Shown one piece after another: positions 1 through 11,269 of a DNA stretch of 64,000 nt. The DNA comes from Epiperipatus broadwayi. Lineage: Eukaryota > Onychophora > Udeonychophora > Euonychophora > Peripatidae. The position numbers were made by a program, and so were the translations under genes. Under the pieces are notes generated by a model, which saw only the letters and a program-made list of their open reading frames with translations, did not search any database and was not told where the DNA came from. Positions within the stretch are counted from its first letter, which is position 1; each line of letters begins with the position of its first letter. The stretch covers positions 66,239 through 130,238 of the forward strand of contig JAQFVV010013409.1 in the NCBI GenBank assembly GCA_028023455.1. The letters are read 5' to 3'.

Positions 1-493
1 ACGTTCAATTTGAATAATTTTCATATTTTTATAATCAAATTTAAATCCATATTGACAAGATTTATTATGATCAAATATAACAGATGATGAAGGTTTATTT
101 ACATCTGTTCCATATTGATTCTCTTTTTGAATTCTATTATATAAAAGCATATGTTCTTTTATTCTCTTCTCAAATGTACACTTAGATTCACCAATGTATT
201 GTACTGCTACATCCACATATCAATCTATATATAATAGAATTTTGATTAAACTTTGAATTTTGAATTTTAGAATTATTAAGCAATCTATTTATGTTATTTG
301 TAGAGAAAAAAGCAATATGACACAAACCATTATAAATTTTCCTAATAAACTTGACCTGCTCATCTGATATAAATGGCATTGAAATCCATTTCATTTTGAT
401 ATTTTTATTTTTAATTTTATTATAGTGTTGATTTCTTTTAAATCCTTTAATAATATTAGCAATAGCATTTTTATAATAGCCAATTTTTAACAA
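1..493 (-). pseudogene. Inverted, frameshifted copy of the PLE RT-tail / GIY-YIG region
   Basis: This is the minus-strand mirror of the plus-strand PLE fragment. From 493 down to about 210 it encodes the same RT-tail segment up to the CGC of the nuclease domain. A one-base insertion near 205-212 then throws the frame, so the GIY-YIG motif YIGES is read only in another frame further left. The remaining domain continues to the window edge. It cannot make an intact nuclease and is best called a pseudogene arm of the palindrome. Confidence 0.8.
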
Positions 494-1105
494 GTCATTA
501 ACAAATAAATGTACATTTTTAATTTTATCACTAGAATATTTGCATTTCGAAATGAAAAATTATGCAAATATTCTAGTGATAAAATTAAAAATGTACATTT
601 ATTTGTTAATGACTTGTTAAAAATTGGCTATTATAAAAATGCTATTGCTAATATTATTAAAGGATTTAAAAGAAATCAACACTATAATAAAATTAAAAAT
701 AAAAATATCAAAATGAAATGGATTTCAATGCCATTTATATCAGATGAGCAGGTCAAGTTTATTAGGAAAATTTATAATGGTTTGTGTCATATTGCTTTTT
801 TCTCTACAAATAACATAAATAGATTGCTTAATAATTCTAAAATTCAAAATTCAAAGTTTAATCAAAATTCTATTATATATAGATTGATATGTGGATGTGG
901 CGTACAATACATTGGTGAATCTAAGTATACATTTGAGAAGAGAATAAAAGAACATATGCTTTTATATAATAGAATTCAAAAAGAGAATCAATATGGAACA
1001 GATGTAAATAAACCTTCATCATCTGTTATATTTGATCATAATAAATCTTGTCAATATGGATTTAAATTTGATTATAAAAATATGAAAATTATTCAAATTG
1101 AACGT
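1..1105. repeat. Inverted duplication (palindrome) of a Penelope-like element 3' region
   Basis: Positions 1-544 are the reverse complement of 563-1105, with only 18 bases (545-562) between the arms. The arms are near identical. The left arm has at least one extra base near 205-212, which breaks its GIY-YIG reading frame, while the right arm stays open. The left arm runs off the window edge, so the full palindrome is longer than seen. Penelope-like elements are known to insert as inverted or tandem partial copies flanked by pseudo-LTRs, so a head-to-head arrangement fits the family. A local duplication unrelated to transposition is the alternative. Confidence 0.9.
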
Positions 1106-1216
1106 TGTCATAATAAACGTAAAATAAAAGAGGCTATGTTGATTTCAAGAAATCGTCAAATGTTAATGAATCGCCAGTCATCAAATGTTAAGATAACAGA
1201 ATTGTGGGAAATCTGA
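509..1216 (+). CDS. Penelope-like retroelement protein, C-terminal part with GIY-YIG endonuclease
   Basis: The 235-codon open frame covers the end of a Penelope-like (PLE) polyprotein. Residues about 60-105 contain the stretch ISMPFISDEQVKFIRKIYN followed by a Thr-Asn-Asn-Ile-Asn-Arg segment, matching the linker after the RT thumb in PLEs (consensus like PYxxxLSExIRRIL). Residues about 125-155 carry YRLICGCGVQYIGESKYTFE and then KRIKEH, the GIY-YIG signature with its CxC zinc-finger-like pair, the Y-IGE core and the Arg and Glu-His of the catalytic region. In full elements this nuclease nicks target DNA for target-primed reverse transcription. The first codons lie in the palindrome loop and left arm, so the annotated start is probably not natural; the element is 5' truncated at the inversion point and lacks the RT palm. 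It is the better preserved of the two inverted copies and is followed by a hammerhead-like motif. Confidence 0.85.
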   Translation: MYIFNFITRIFAFRNEKLCKYSSDKIKNVHLFVNDLLKIGYYKNAIANIIKGFKRNQHYNKIKNKNIKMKWISMPFISDEQVKFIRKIYNGLCHIAFFSTNNINRLLNNSKIQNSKFNQNSIIYRLICGCGVQYIGESKYTFEKRIKEHMLLYNRIQKENQYGTDVNKPSSSVIFDHNKSCQYGFKFDYKNMKIIQIERCHNKRKIKEAMLISRNRQMLMNRQSSNVKITELWEI

Positions 1217-1273
1217 ATTGAACTATGGGTATTGTTAAGGGTTGTCTCATTTTGATTATTCAACGTTATATAG

Positions 1274-1308
1274 TTGATAAAGACTACAAAGTGTATAGTC
1301 AAAAGTAC
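1274..1308 (+). ncRNA. Hammerhead-ribozyme-like core downstream of PLE ORF (degenerate)
   Basis: The sequence reads TTGATAAA, then a 5-bp stem GACTA/TAGTC (1282-1286 with 1296-1300), then AAAAGTAC. This resembles the hammerhead core CUGAUGA - stem II - GAAA, with substitutions in both conserved boxes. PLEs are known to carry hammerhead ribozymes in their pseudo-LTRs, and this motif lies about 60 bases past the stop of a PLE frame, the expected place. A closely similar motif occurs in both arms of the 56.15-56.77 kb foldback. The core changes mean it is probably inactive. Stems I and III were not established. Confidence 0.4.
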
Positions 1309-1359
1309 TTCTAAAAGAATATAATTTATATAAATTGTACTGTATTTTGATATATATAT

Positions 1360-1560
1360 ATATTGTGCCAGTCAAAACATGCTTATCCATCTAACACGAG
1401 CTGGAACTCACAAAATGTACTTCAAACCCAGTCGAGCCCGAGATTTTGGTCAGGGACCAGCCTGGATTCGAACCCACTCTCCAAGCCCCAGATCTAACAC
1501 CCAATGGATAACATAACAATGGTAGCACACGAGATTTAATTCTTCATCCGGCCCACTAGC
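1360..1560 (-). repeat. Possible tRNA-derived SINE remnant
   Basis: A block clearly less AT-rich than its surroundings. On the minus strand it contains GGGTTCGAATCCAGG (complement of 1461-1475), a perfect match to the Pol III B-box (GGTTCGAATCC), in a tRNA T-arm-like setting. I could not identify a convincing A-box or cloverleaf. It follows a short (TA)n tract at about 1350-1366. It could be a SINE head, an old tRNA pseudogene or a chance B-box. Confidence 0.3.
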
Positions 1561-4500
1561 AAATCGGAGAAAACAATAAGACTCATGGACTTAAACATAT
1601 ATATAAACAACTTAAATACTAGACATTCCACAGATAAAATCTAACATATTTAAATAATAGGGGCTTTACTAATGAATACTTATGGGCAATTAGTGAATTG
1701 GATTGATTCAATAATGAGACAGAAACTGATATATGATGAATTAAAATATATTTATTGACAATTGTTGTTGGCAAATGCACACAGGCATTTCATTTATAAA
1801 ATAACATTACTCTAGGCCAATAATTGATACGTTGGCTATTATTTAATTGCTCCAATATTATTTAATGGAAACAAATACCCTACTATATAACTAATCACTA
1901 CATTAACTTTTACCAGTTATGCCCTTTCATCATCAGTTCGTGTGGCTATTGTACGTGAAATCAAACCAAGTCTGGAGTGAAGCTTAATAATACGTCTTAA
2001 TTATAATAAATTTATTTTAACTATGGGCTTTTAAAGCGTCCCAGATAGCTTTAGATCGAACGGGTTTTCAAGAATGCTTCGGATCAACGCCGAAGACTGC
2101 ATATTAGGGAGGGAGAGTTGGCTATAACGATTTTACTAATACGCTAGGCACAAGTAAAATATAATAATAAAGTGGCTCTGCAGATGGAAGAATAGTTTTA
2201 GGGTTTTTGTGACAAACAACGGTTTACCCAATAACCGGTCGTCATGCTGCTAATGGGGAACCTTTATTTGGTTCAGAGGCGGGGGACTTACGTGCTAATC
2301 TGGCCCATAGCTCAGACTTCGCTACTGCACTACCCATAAGAGAAGATGGGCTGGACTTACCGTGGCTCCATCTTATATATGTATAAAAAAAAAACAGCAT
2401 AACGAGAAGATATAAATAAATAATTCCACATCCGCCAAGCCGAAGGATATTATAAATGAAATATCACATATTAAATGAACACAAGTTTATCAGCTTGATC
2501 AAAAGAGCCAACTCTTCTGTAGCATGAGAAATACGATATGCTACTGACAGGAATGTATATACAAACTTTACTTTATCCCGTTCAATCTCTTTAGTTATCT
2601 ATAACTAATAAACTCTTAAAAGGATGGTAAAGTATATTTAATAAGGGACTTACAAATACTTAACTAAAAAAATATACTTATAATTACACTCCAGGCTAGT
2701 TTAATCTTTAGTAACATAATAAATAAAGGTTGAAAAGCCACATTTTATATTTATATTAATTAATTTATTAAGTGAAAAAATATGAATTTGGGTTTCGAAA
2801 CAGCGCACGAAATGATGCTATATAAATAATTTAAATTTATATGTTTAAAAACATATTCTATAATTAAATGCACGCCATTTCGAAACATAGGCATAACTAA
2901 TAATAAATAAAATAAGCAAAAGAAAAGCAAAATATAATTGCAGTGATTAAATTATATAGCAAAATATTAATTAATAAAGAAAAATTTGCAAAAGTATTAC
3001 ATTTTCTAGAATTAAAATATTATTTTAGGAAACAATTTAGACAGTTTACACTATTGAATTAAGGAAAAATTAGCAAAAAGTATTTCATTTAAATATTATT
3101 TCAGAAACAATTTAGCGAGAAAGTTCAATGATATGGTTAGCTAACCTGTTTTGAAGAAACAATGACTGTTTTTGAAATTTACAGAGCTCTGCGATTTTAA
3201 ATATTAAAACAGTTCTCCTGTAGATGGGCTGGAGATATTCGAACTGGAATGAAGGTGAATTCTTGGGCGGCTTATGGCATCTTCAATTTAGTTGGGAGAC
3301 GATTTTTAAAATATTGTTTGTTTAGCTGGATTGAAATCGGAACGAAGGCAAATAAATTATTTTTACGGCTTATGGCATCTTCAAATTTAGTTGGTGTAAG
3401 CTTGGTTGTTCCTTTGGCATTTGATGGATTGAACTAGGCGTTCCATCACGGGAATTGCAGCAATTCTTGCCTGACTTTAGCCAGACATGGTAAAATTAAC
3501 AATTTTGACTTCTGATGTTAACTCTCTTCAAAAGCAAGATGGATTCTCCTTTCCCGCTTAAAATAAGGCCTATTTATATCCTTCTACTAAACTTTAACAC
3601 CTTTCTGGAATTTCGTAAACCTCGGGACCAATTGACTTTTAATTAAAGCAAAATAATATAATTCAATTTCTACAACAACTGATAAAATCTCCGAGGTGTT
3701 ATACTTAATTTCCTTAAAAAAATGTATCAAAATATATAAACTATATAATTTGATTCATTTTCATTAATTAAATTCCTTTTCAGGTGTTATTACTTAGCAG
3801 AAGGAATGGTATTCTGATTTAATGAAAAAGTCTTTTGTTGCAAACAAAAATCAATCAGAAAACAGATTTTACTTTTTTACCCGGGTGTGTCACTAATTGA
3901 TATCTTGTTTACAAAAATTCTTATTTTATAAAATTAAATAACTTTTAACATATTTGTTTATTAAAAAAAAAGCAAATTTAAAGAAAATACTTGTTTCAAC
4001 TATATATGTAAAACATTAAATCAGAAAACCGTTAAATAAATTAAAGAAAACATTTACATTACTTTTATTTAAACTTAAATATATATGAATCATTTTGCCG
4101 TTATTCCAAGGTTTAAATTATCCATCCACATACAAATATAATAGCAAATATAATTAAGAATTGACTGAAAATTAATAAAACATTCTATAATAAATTATGA
4201 GCATTTCTCCGCTATAATTTTATCAAACCTGTCTAATTATAGCGTGTTTCGTATGTAAATGGATGATGCAACTCAAGCGGCCATTATAGCAAAGTTTCCC
4301 CACTCGACTTATATATAACATTTTTACATTTAAGATAGGTTCGAAACTAGTTCAGATGAGTAGGTCATTAGGTTGATGGTGAAACGGAAAGGGATTGGAG
4401 ATTTCCGTTTCAATATATATATGCCATTTTGAACAAAGCAAGAAAATGTTATGAAAGAAAAGTAATTTACAGATTTTAGAAAATATGAAGTTCATGATAA

Positions 4501-4810
4501 ACAGTCTTTAACAATTTAGTAAATATCACAGAGCCATAAAACATAATTGTTAAAATACAATTTTGGGTTTTAATGTAAAGATAACAAATATTTTTTTGAA
4601 GAAATTGAATATTATCAAGTATTCCAAAAGAATCAAACTAAATAAATTATTATTGCTTTCTATAAGATGTTTGTGTATTAGAATTTTATGGAGAATTTAA
4701 ACAAATTTTCTGAATAAATAGTAGAAAAATATAAAAGTAAACATTGAGCATCTAGGGAATCAATCCAAAGCCTTATATACCATAGTCTAACATTCTACCA
4801 CAATGTTAAA
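1561..4810. other. AT-rich non-coding stretch with small local duplications
   Basis: No credible gene is visible. A richer block at about 2040-2350 contains a perfect 6-bp hairpin, CTTCGG/CCGAAG, at 2077-2095. A partial tandem duplication places CTTATGGCATCTTCAA at 3271 and again at 3369; the 62-codon open frame spanning it looks like no known protein. Another diverged direct duplication of about 70-80 bases lies at about 2985-3115. The rest is low-complexity AT-rich sequence. Confidence 0.6.
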
Positions 4811-5573
4811 CCATCATAATCAACATTATTAACCATTAGCAATCAGCTGCAGGATGAAGGTCTCTTCAAGTTCAATCCATCTTATTTGATCTTTAGCTTC
4901 TCTTCTCCACATCACCTCTGCCACTTTCTTATTTCATCCATTCATCTACCATATGGTCTCTTTCTGGGTCTTTGAAAATATTTTGGAATCTAGAAATATT
5001 TCCAGCCCAATTCCACTTCAGTCTTTTAATTTTTTTTAATAAGATCAGTAACACCTGCTGGTTCTCTTACCAGTGTATTGCAATTTTGATGTCTGTTTGT
5101 TGCTCTTAACATGCATCACTCCATATAACATAGAGTGGTCTGAAGTCTCTCTATTGCTCTTTTATTGTGTCCAAGCCTCAGATCCATAAGTAAGTAAAAC
5201 ACATTTTTTTTAAAAAACCTTCCTTTTTAAACAAATAGGCATATTTTCTTTCAGTATCAAATTATTTTTGCCAAAATCACTCCATCCAAATTTAATTCTA
5301 TGATTAATTGCATGCATTATGTGTCCATCTGTATTAATAATCTGACCAATGTATTTGTACCAGTTAACATCTTCTAATTCATCATGATCAATTTTCATTT
5401 TCAAATTTTGATAAAATCCATTAAACATTACTTTAATCATTTTAACATTTATCTTATTCTACTCTCCTACTTTCATTTGATAACTCCTGTAATATTTCCT
5501 GCAGCTATTAAACATTATTTGCAAAAACAACTACATCATCTGCAAAATATAAATGACTTAAATAATCGCCAGT
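4811..5573 (-). pseudogene. RTE-like non-LTR retrotransposon, 3' part (RT catalytic motif to 3' end)
   Basis: Read on the minus strand from 5573, this encodes LYFADDVVVFANN, the reverse-transcriptase catalytic motif (FADD form of YADD), then a stop-interrupted stretch. An open piece at 5440-5210 follows, containing YKYIGQIINTDGHIMHAINH and LKENMPICLKRKVF. This RT palm/thumb region is typical of RTE-type endonuclease-reverse transcriptases. The sequence continues to the element's 3' end near 4811, with a terminal ATCCTGCAG-like segment also seen in the better copy at 61.7 kb. Frameshifts and stops make it non-functional. It lies head-to-head with the endonuclease half that begins at about 5580. 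Confidence 0.8.
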
Positions 5574-5579
5574 GCTAAG

Positions 5580-7135
5580 AAACCCCTGATTATGGACCCA
5601 GGCTGCCATTTGATGGCAACTTTTTATTTAGGTACTTATAACTGCAGATTACTCTCAAGTAAAGGAGGATAACAAAAATTAGAAAAACTATCTTATATTA
5701 AATGGGACATTAATGGACTTTGTGAAGTTAGAAGAAAAGATGAAGAGACAATTGATTAAAAAAGGGACATATAGCTCTACGATAAAGACACAAATAATGG
5801 AAATACAAATGGAGTAGCATTCATTATAAATAAAACGTGGAAAAAACATTGTGGAAATTGATGGCGTATCGGACAGAATGGCAAGATTACTTATACAATT
5901 TAATATCAGATACCAAATGCAGATAATTCACGTTTATGCCCAATAAGTTCTCGTAGTGATGAAGTAGTAGAAGTTTTTTATGGATGTACAAAAGGCTTTT
6001 GTTGCGAGTAAACAGCATTTTAAAATTGTTATGGAAGACATTAATGTTAGAATTAGTAAACAAATGAAAATGTTGTACATAATTTTGGTTATGGTAATAG
6101 AAACGAGAAGCGACATAGACTTGTGGAGTTTTCAGAAAAAGAAAACATTGTATTATGAATTCTTTTTTTTTTTTTTTTTTGAGAAAAATATTAAAAGGAA
6201 ATAGATATGGAACCATCCTAAGGAAGGTACAGAAGAATTGGATTATATTTTGACTAACAGAAAATACATATTTCAAGATTGTAATGTTCTTAATAAATTT
6301 AACACAGGAAGTGATTATCTATTACTAAGATGTGAGATAGGTATTAATGCAAAACTAGAGAGACAAAAATTATTAAGTAAAACAATATTTACAGTTGATA
6401 TATGTAATCTTCAAAAACATTCTAATGAATTTAAATTAGACCTTACAAATCGGTTTCAAGTATTGGGTGATTTTGAACATGATTCAGATTTGAATGAAAT
6501 TAATAAGAAAATGACTGAAACACTTTTAAAAACTACAGCAAATATAGCTGGTAGAAAAAAGCAGCAATTGACCAATAAAATTTCCACTGAAACTAAAGAA
6601 TTTATGAAAAAAAAGGAATATGAAGATATAAAAAATGATACATTAAAAAGCATTGAATACCTAAAATTTTGTAAAATGGCGTGGAAAAGAATTGAAAATG
6701 ATATAAGAAAGTATAACTGTGAACTAGCAAGGAAAGCAGTAGAAGAGAATAACAGTGTCAAGAGTGTAAAACAAAATTTTGATATTGGTAGGAAATTTAT
6801 ATCTGCAATAAGAAAAAAAGATGGAATTATTACTAAAAAGAAAGATGATATGAATTGGGTAGAAGACTTCTATTAAGAATTATATAGTAATAAAGAACAG
6901 TACCTTTTATATCTGTTATATCTTCCGAATTGCCCAGAATTTTAAATGAAGAAGTGAGACATGCAATTAAATTTATGAAGAAAGGAAAGTTTCCTAGTAA
7001 AGATGGAATTTTAATTGATATATTAAAAGAAAGAGGTGAAGAAATAGAATGTTTTTTTTAGCAAAGTTATATACCAAATATCTAAATGATAAAGATTATT
7101 GGAGGAATGTAGTATTAATATTAATATTTTAAAAA
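5580..7135 (+). pseudogene. RTE-like retrotransposon, inverted 5' part (AP-endonuclease domain and RT start)
   Basis: Plus-strand reading gives the start of an exonuclease/endonuclease/phosphatase domain (LGTYNCRLL near 5630, KWDINGLCEVRR near 5700), then MQIIHVYA (about 5920) and FGYGNRNEKRHRLVEF (about 6080). After a poly-T run and frameshift, an intact 212-codon piece (6238-6876) starts with LDYILTNRKYIFQDCNVLNK and NTGSDYLLLR, the conserved C-terminal part of the nuclease including the SDH-like motif (here SDY). The RT N-terminal region follows (GKFPSKDGILIDILKE near 6990) and stops at about 7135, before the catalytic FADD. The missing RT middle and the opposite orientation of the 3' half fit one twin-primed insertion. 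Multiple stops and frameshifts make it dead. Confidence 0.8.
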
Positions 7136-7137
7136 GG

Positions 7138-7735
7138 TGTTATATAAAGAGCTTGAAATAAGCTCCTAACAAGCTTTGCAGAATATCCTCAATCTCAGAC
7201 CAGTTTCTGATATTGGCATCCTCATTGAGGTGCTGGGACATTCAAGAATTAAATTAAAAATACCAAGATGAGCCCAACACTTAATCTAATGAATAAATAT
7301 TAAGTAGAAAATCTGAAATTTTCAGACATCCATATTTCTTCCAATCCAGCTATCTAACTTAAATACCCATGTGGGACTGAACTAAGTTCAGATACACCAT
7401 ATATTAATAGCTTGAGCAATATAAAATCACTAAAGCCTTAATAGCAAAAAAATAAAATTACAAAAACAAAAATCAAGTCAAATGTCAAATGAATTAATTT
7501 AATAAGCTTGTATTACAAATGTTACATATAAACCTCACGAATAAGCTCCTAACAAGTTTTGCAAAATATACACCACCCTTGACCAGTTTCTTGTACTAGT
7601 GTCCTCTATGAGGTGCTAGGATATTAAAAATACCAGGATAAGACCAGAACTTTATCTAATGTTTAACAATTAATCTAATTCTTGAATATCCTAGCACCTC
7701 ACTGAGAACACCCCTTATCCTACGTATCAACAACT
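7138..7735. repeat. Dispersed repeat family A, copy 1 (forward, truncated forward, inverted)
   Basis: A unit of about 360-380 bases begins near 7138 and restarts near 7496 (TTAATAAGCTTGTATTACAA). It includes GACCAGTTTCT, GAGGTGCT and a segment GAAATTTTCAGACATC. After the second, truncated unit the sequence turns round at about 7640-7720, where ATATCCTAGCACCTCA is the reverse complement of the forward block. The same family, with the same forward-forward-inverted layout, occurs at 52.57-53.78 kb. It has no coding capacity. Whether it is a non-autonomous DNA transposon, a satellite or part of a larger element is unknown. Confidence 0.7.
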
Positions 7736-8245
7736 TACACCCCCCCCCTCCAATCTGTAATAAAGGAATAAGATATATGAAGCAATTTACATAAAATAAA
7801 TTAAAAAATATATAATGTCAATCTAAGAATAACTTGAGAATTCATAACAAAACTGTCCTAAAATGAGATTTTAATTATCCTCCTTAATCCATTTCATGTA
7901 TTAGATTGGTGAGATTAGAGTGTTTTAAAACATCCATTATGTTAGTTATAATTTATTTTTTAATATGGCCTGCTATGAGATTTAAAATTTGTTATTTCAT
8001 TTCTTTATATTAGAGTTAGTGTTTTGCAGCATAGATGATAAATGCTAGGTTGAATTAGCTTCAGTTTTGGCAATCACAGCTCCATGGGTGACAACTTTCT
8101 TACACTGATGTCATTTTGCAATGCACGTTTATATATATATATATAAGCATTTATTTTTATAGTGTCTGTATACAATTGTAATTACATTCGAATATCGGCC
8201 TTTCAAGCCAATTGTGCAAATGCTTGGTGAGTGTTAAATAATAGA

Positions 8246-8422
8246 AAAATAACTTGAGTGAATTAATGACGCAATATCTTTACGGTTAATATCTCAGGTT
8301 AGAACTAAAAAATTAAATTAGTTCTAACCTGAGAGATTAACCGTAAAGATATTGCGTCATTAATTCACTGAAGTTATTTTACCGTAAATATATTGCGTCA
8401 TTAATTCACTCAAGTTATTTTA
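8246..8422. repeat. Short palindrome and tandem copy at the outer edge of the large inverted repeat
   Basis: Positions 8246-8307 are inverted at 8319-8380 around an AT-rich centre at about 8311; the stem includes ATCTCAGGTTAGAACTAA and GTGAATTAATGACGCAATAT. The end of this module, with the GCGTCATTAATTCACT motif, is then repeated directly at about 8381-8422. The outer end of the right arm of the 8.3-16.7 kb inverted repeat has one copy of the same module (16624-16700). The extra copies are therefore a rearrangement specific to the left edge. Confidence 0.8.
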
Positions 8423-10388
8423 CTATTGAAACAGTAAGATTCGTATTCGAATCTTAAGTTTCACCTTTTTCTGTCGTCTCTCACTGACCGGTCTATCCCG
8501 CCCAAATTTAAACTTTTTGGTATCAAATTGTGTGTGTAGCAATATTAAAATGTATAAATATATGTAGAATTCAGCATAAACATGCACACATTTCGATCTC
8601 AAATTAAAGGCAATAAATAGGGATAAAATAATATAATTTAGATTTCTTTTAGTTATATAATTTTGTATAATTTTAATCATTTATTTTGGATTATAAAGTT
8701 CATATTTATTGCTTTGTTTAAATTTCGTTTAATAATAATTCTAAAAAAAATCTGATGTAATATTTAATTAAAAGTTAAAATAATCTTATGTTCCCTTTTT
8801 GTCTTTGAAATTGAAAAGCATCGGTCAGTGATAGATAATAGATTAATTAAAGAAAAATTCCCCAAAGTATAATTAGTAAATGTAAAATGTAAACAATAGA
8901 ACGGCAGCTTTCTTTAATTAAAAACCAACAAAATGCATTGATTATCCTCAGGGCAGATTAAGTAGAACCTAAAAATATCTTAACAAAAATGTGAAAGATC
9001 AAGATAAAAAAAAAGAGGCCATCTTAGACTTGCTGGAGACATTCACTTAAACTTTAGCTTTGCTCTTGATCACTGAGAGTCTCCAAAAATAATAAAAATA
9101 ATTTGTTCCTGCCAAGGTATGACCGAGTAAAGCACCTAGATTATTCTCCATTGGGAGATGGCCTATCGGATGCCGAACTTTCCATTGCCCGTCATAAATT
9201 CACCATGAAGATCTGCTGCCTGAAATAAATGAGAAAGCTGCTGCTGCTGTGAAAGTAAAATGAAACGTCTAAATACACGAAAGAATTGCCACTCATGAAC
9301 TATTTGCTACTTAACCAATGGACTCGGAAAACTTCTTATAAAACAGGTACCTGTCTGTGTTCAAACTCTAGAGTACTCTAATAACATGCTATAGCTCTTC
9401 TTCATAATACTTATCTCAATTATAAAATGTAAAAACTATCATTTGTATAACTAAAATTGAATAATTAACCTAATGTGTAAATTTCTCTAATAATCTAGCT
9501 TACCTCATTCTATCTTTCTTGGGTGCGTATTTCTAAAATGTACATTTTATCTATATTTATTATTTAATTATTGCATGCTAATAATTGTCTCAATGTTCAA
9601 AGTTTAAATCTATGATCGCTTGAAATAGGGAATGCGTGTCAGATTTCATTAACATTACTTTCATAAATAATTTTATTTTCATATAAACCGACACGCATTT
9701 AATGCTTCATTTATTGTAATGCAGGGGTCTACAACTTCACAAATGGCTGGCGTATTAGTTGCAATCATTCCCAGTTTAGATAGGTTTTGTATATATTAAA
9801 TCTTAATGAATAATTCCATCAAATTACATTTCTTTGAGAGTCGCCAACGTTCTTTAGTAAATGTTGATAGTGTAGGACCCGAGTCAGAAATCTATTTAAA
9901 TCTCATCATAATAGTTTGTACAACATACATGTGTTATGTTTTAGAGATGCGATGACCCATTCTGCCGTGAAATTTCTGGATTCTTCAGGGTTGAAATTAA
10001 CCCCAGTCATCCTACACAAGCGGGCATAATGGGTGCTCCCGTAGGATTTGACCATGTCATGCAGCCAGCCGGCAAAACTGCGACACGGACCGCTTGTCCC
10101 TGGTTATGCTTATGTGACACCTTACTTCATCAGGTCGAGGCAGAGACCAGCCCGACATTCTTATAAACCCATTCGCGGCATTGCAGTTTCAATATACTGC
10201 CATTCCATATCGCCTTTCTAAAGTGTACCACATGTTCCTTTACTTAGTTTTATTATTCTATATATCACTCTGCCTCTGCATTATCTTCATAATTCACTCT
10301 CAAATAAATGTTTGCCCTTAGTTATAAATAAATATTTTAATTAAATAAATATATGTCTGCCATTACTCTTATAACCCATACTTTAGAC

Positions 10389-11269
10389 CAGGGATGCCCA
10401 ACCCATAGCTCGCGAGTCACATGTGGCTCGCGTAACTGTTTAATGTGGCTAAAATTGCACTCTTCAAAAAAATTGATAAAATATTTTATGTTCCTTGATG
10501 GCACATGCACACACTAAAAAATAAACATTTTTACAATACAAACAATAATGATATGCAGTGTCAGGTTTCACATTAAATAAAATATATTTTTCCTGTATTG
10601 TAATTTATATGTATGTTACCAAATTTTTAATAAATAAAATGTATTTACATTTTTTTTCCTTTTTAACATATTACACCATTTTTTTTTTTTTGCTGTACAC
10701 GTTTGGTTTGGTGCTATATATATATATATATATATATATATTGTGTTTAGTGCTCTTGTATATATTGTTGTTTTTATCAAGAAAGATCCTTGTAGACGTT
10801 TGGTTTGGTGCTGTATATATATTGTGTTTAGTGCTGGAAATAGTTTTTATCGAGATAGATCCATGTACACGTATATATTTTGCTGTATATATCGATGTTT
10901 AGTGCTGTAAACAGTTGTTTTTATCCGTGTACACGTATATATTTTGCTGTATATATATATTGATGTTTAGTGCTGTAAATAGTTGTTTTTATCGAGATAG
11001 ATTCGTGTACACATATATATTTTGCTGTATATATTGATGTTTTCATCGAGAAAGATCCGTGTACACGTTATTTTGGCCACATTAGAAACGGCGGATTGAT
11101 ACCAATGTGAATAGGCCATCCCCCCCACCTATCTCCCTACATTGCAGGTTTAGTACCCAAGTACCATGTTTATAAATGTAATATGAAAAATGTAATATAT
11201 AATTGTGGCTCCCCAAATTTTTTTAAATTCTCAACTGGCTCGCGTCAAGTTAAAGGTTGGGCACCACTG
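10389..11269. mobile_element. Non-autonomous hAT-type DNA transposon
   Basis: The left end is CAGGGATGCCCAACC (10389-10403). The right end, reverse-complemented, is CAGTGGTGCCCAACC, so the terminal inverted repeats are about 15 bp with two mismatches. The 8-bp target-site duplication CTTTAGAC is perfect (10381-10388 and 11270-11277). The right arm of the surrounding inverted repeat has one uninterrupted copy of the site (14640-14647, as GTCTAAAG), a natural empty allele. CAG ends and 8-bp duplications are hallmarks of hAT elements. The 881-bp element encodes no transposase; its interior is a (TA)n tract and diverged tandem repeats, so it must have been mobilised in trans. Confidence 0.93.
10690..11070 (+). 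repeat. Diverged tandem repeats inside the hAT element
   Basis: About four to five imperfect units of roughly 60-90 bases share the modules GTACACGTATATATTTTGC, TTTAGTGCTGTAAA and TTTTTATCGAGA. A pure (TA)n tract lies at about 10713-10742. An open frame of 114 codons across this region is a by-product of the repeats and matches no known protein. Confidence 0.75.

Noticed and set aside
2040-2350. Possible rRNA or structured RNA fragment in the richer block
   Set aside because: I could not match it to conserved rRNA segments; only one short hairpin is convincing.
3249-3437. 62-codon ORF
   Set aside because: Spans a local duplication of CTTATGGCATCTTCAA, has no known domain, and is of a length expected by chance.
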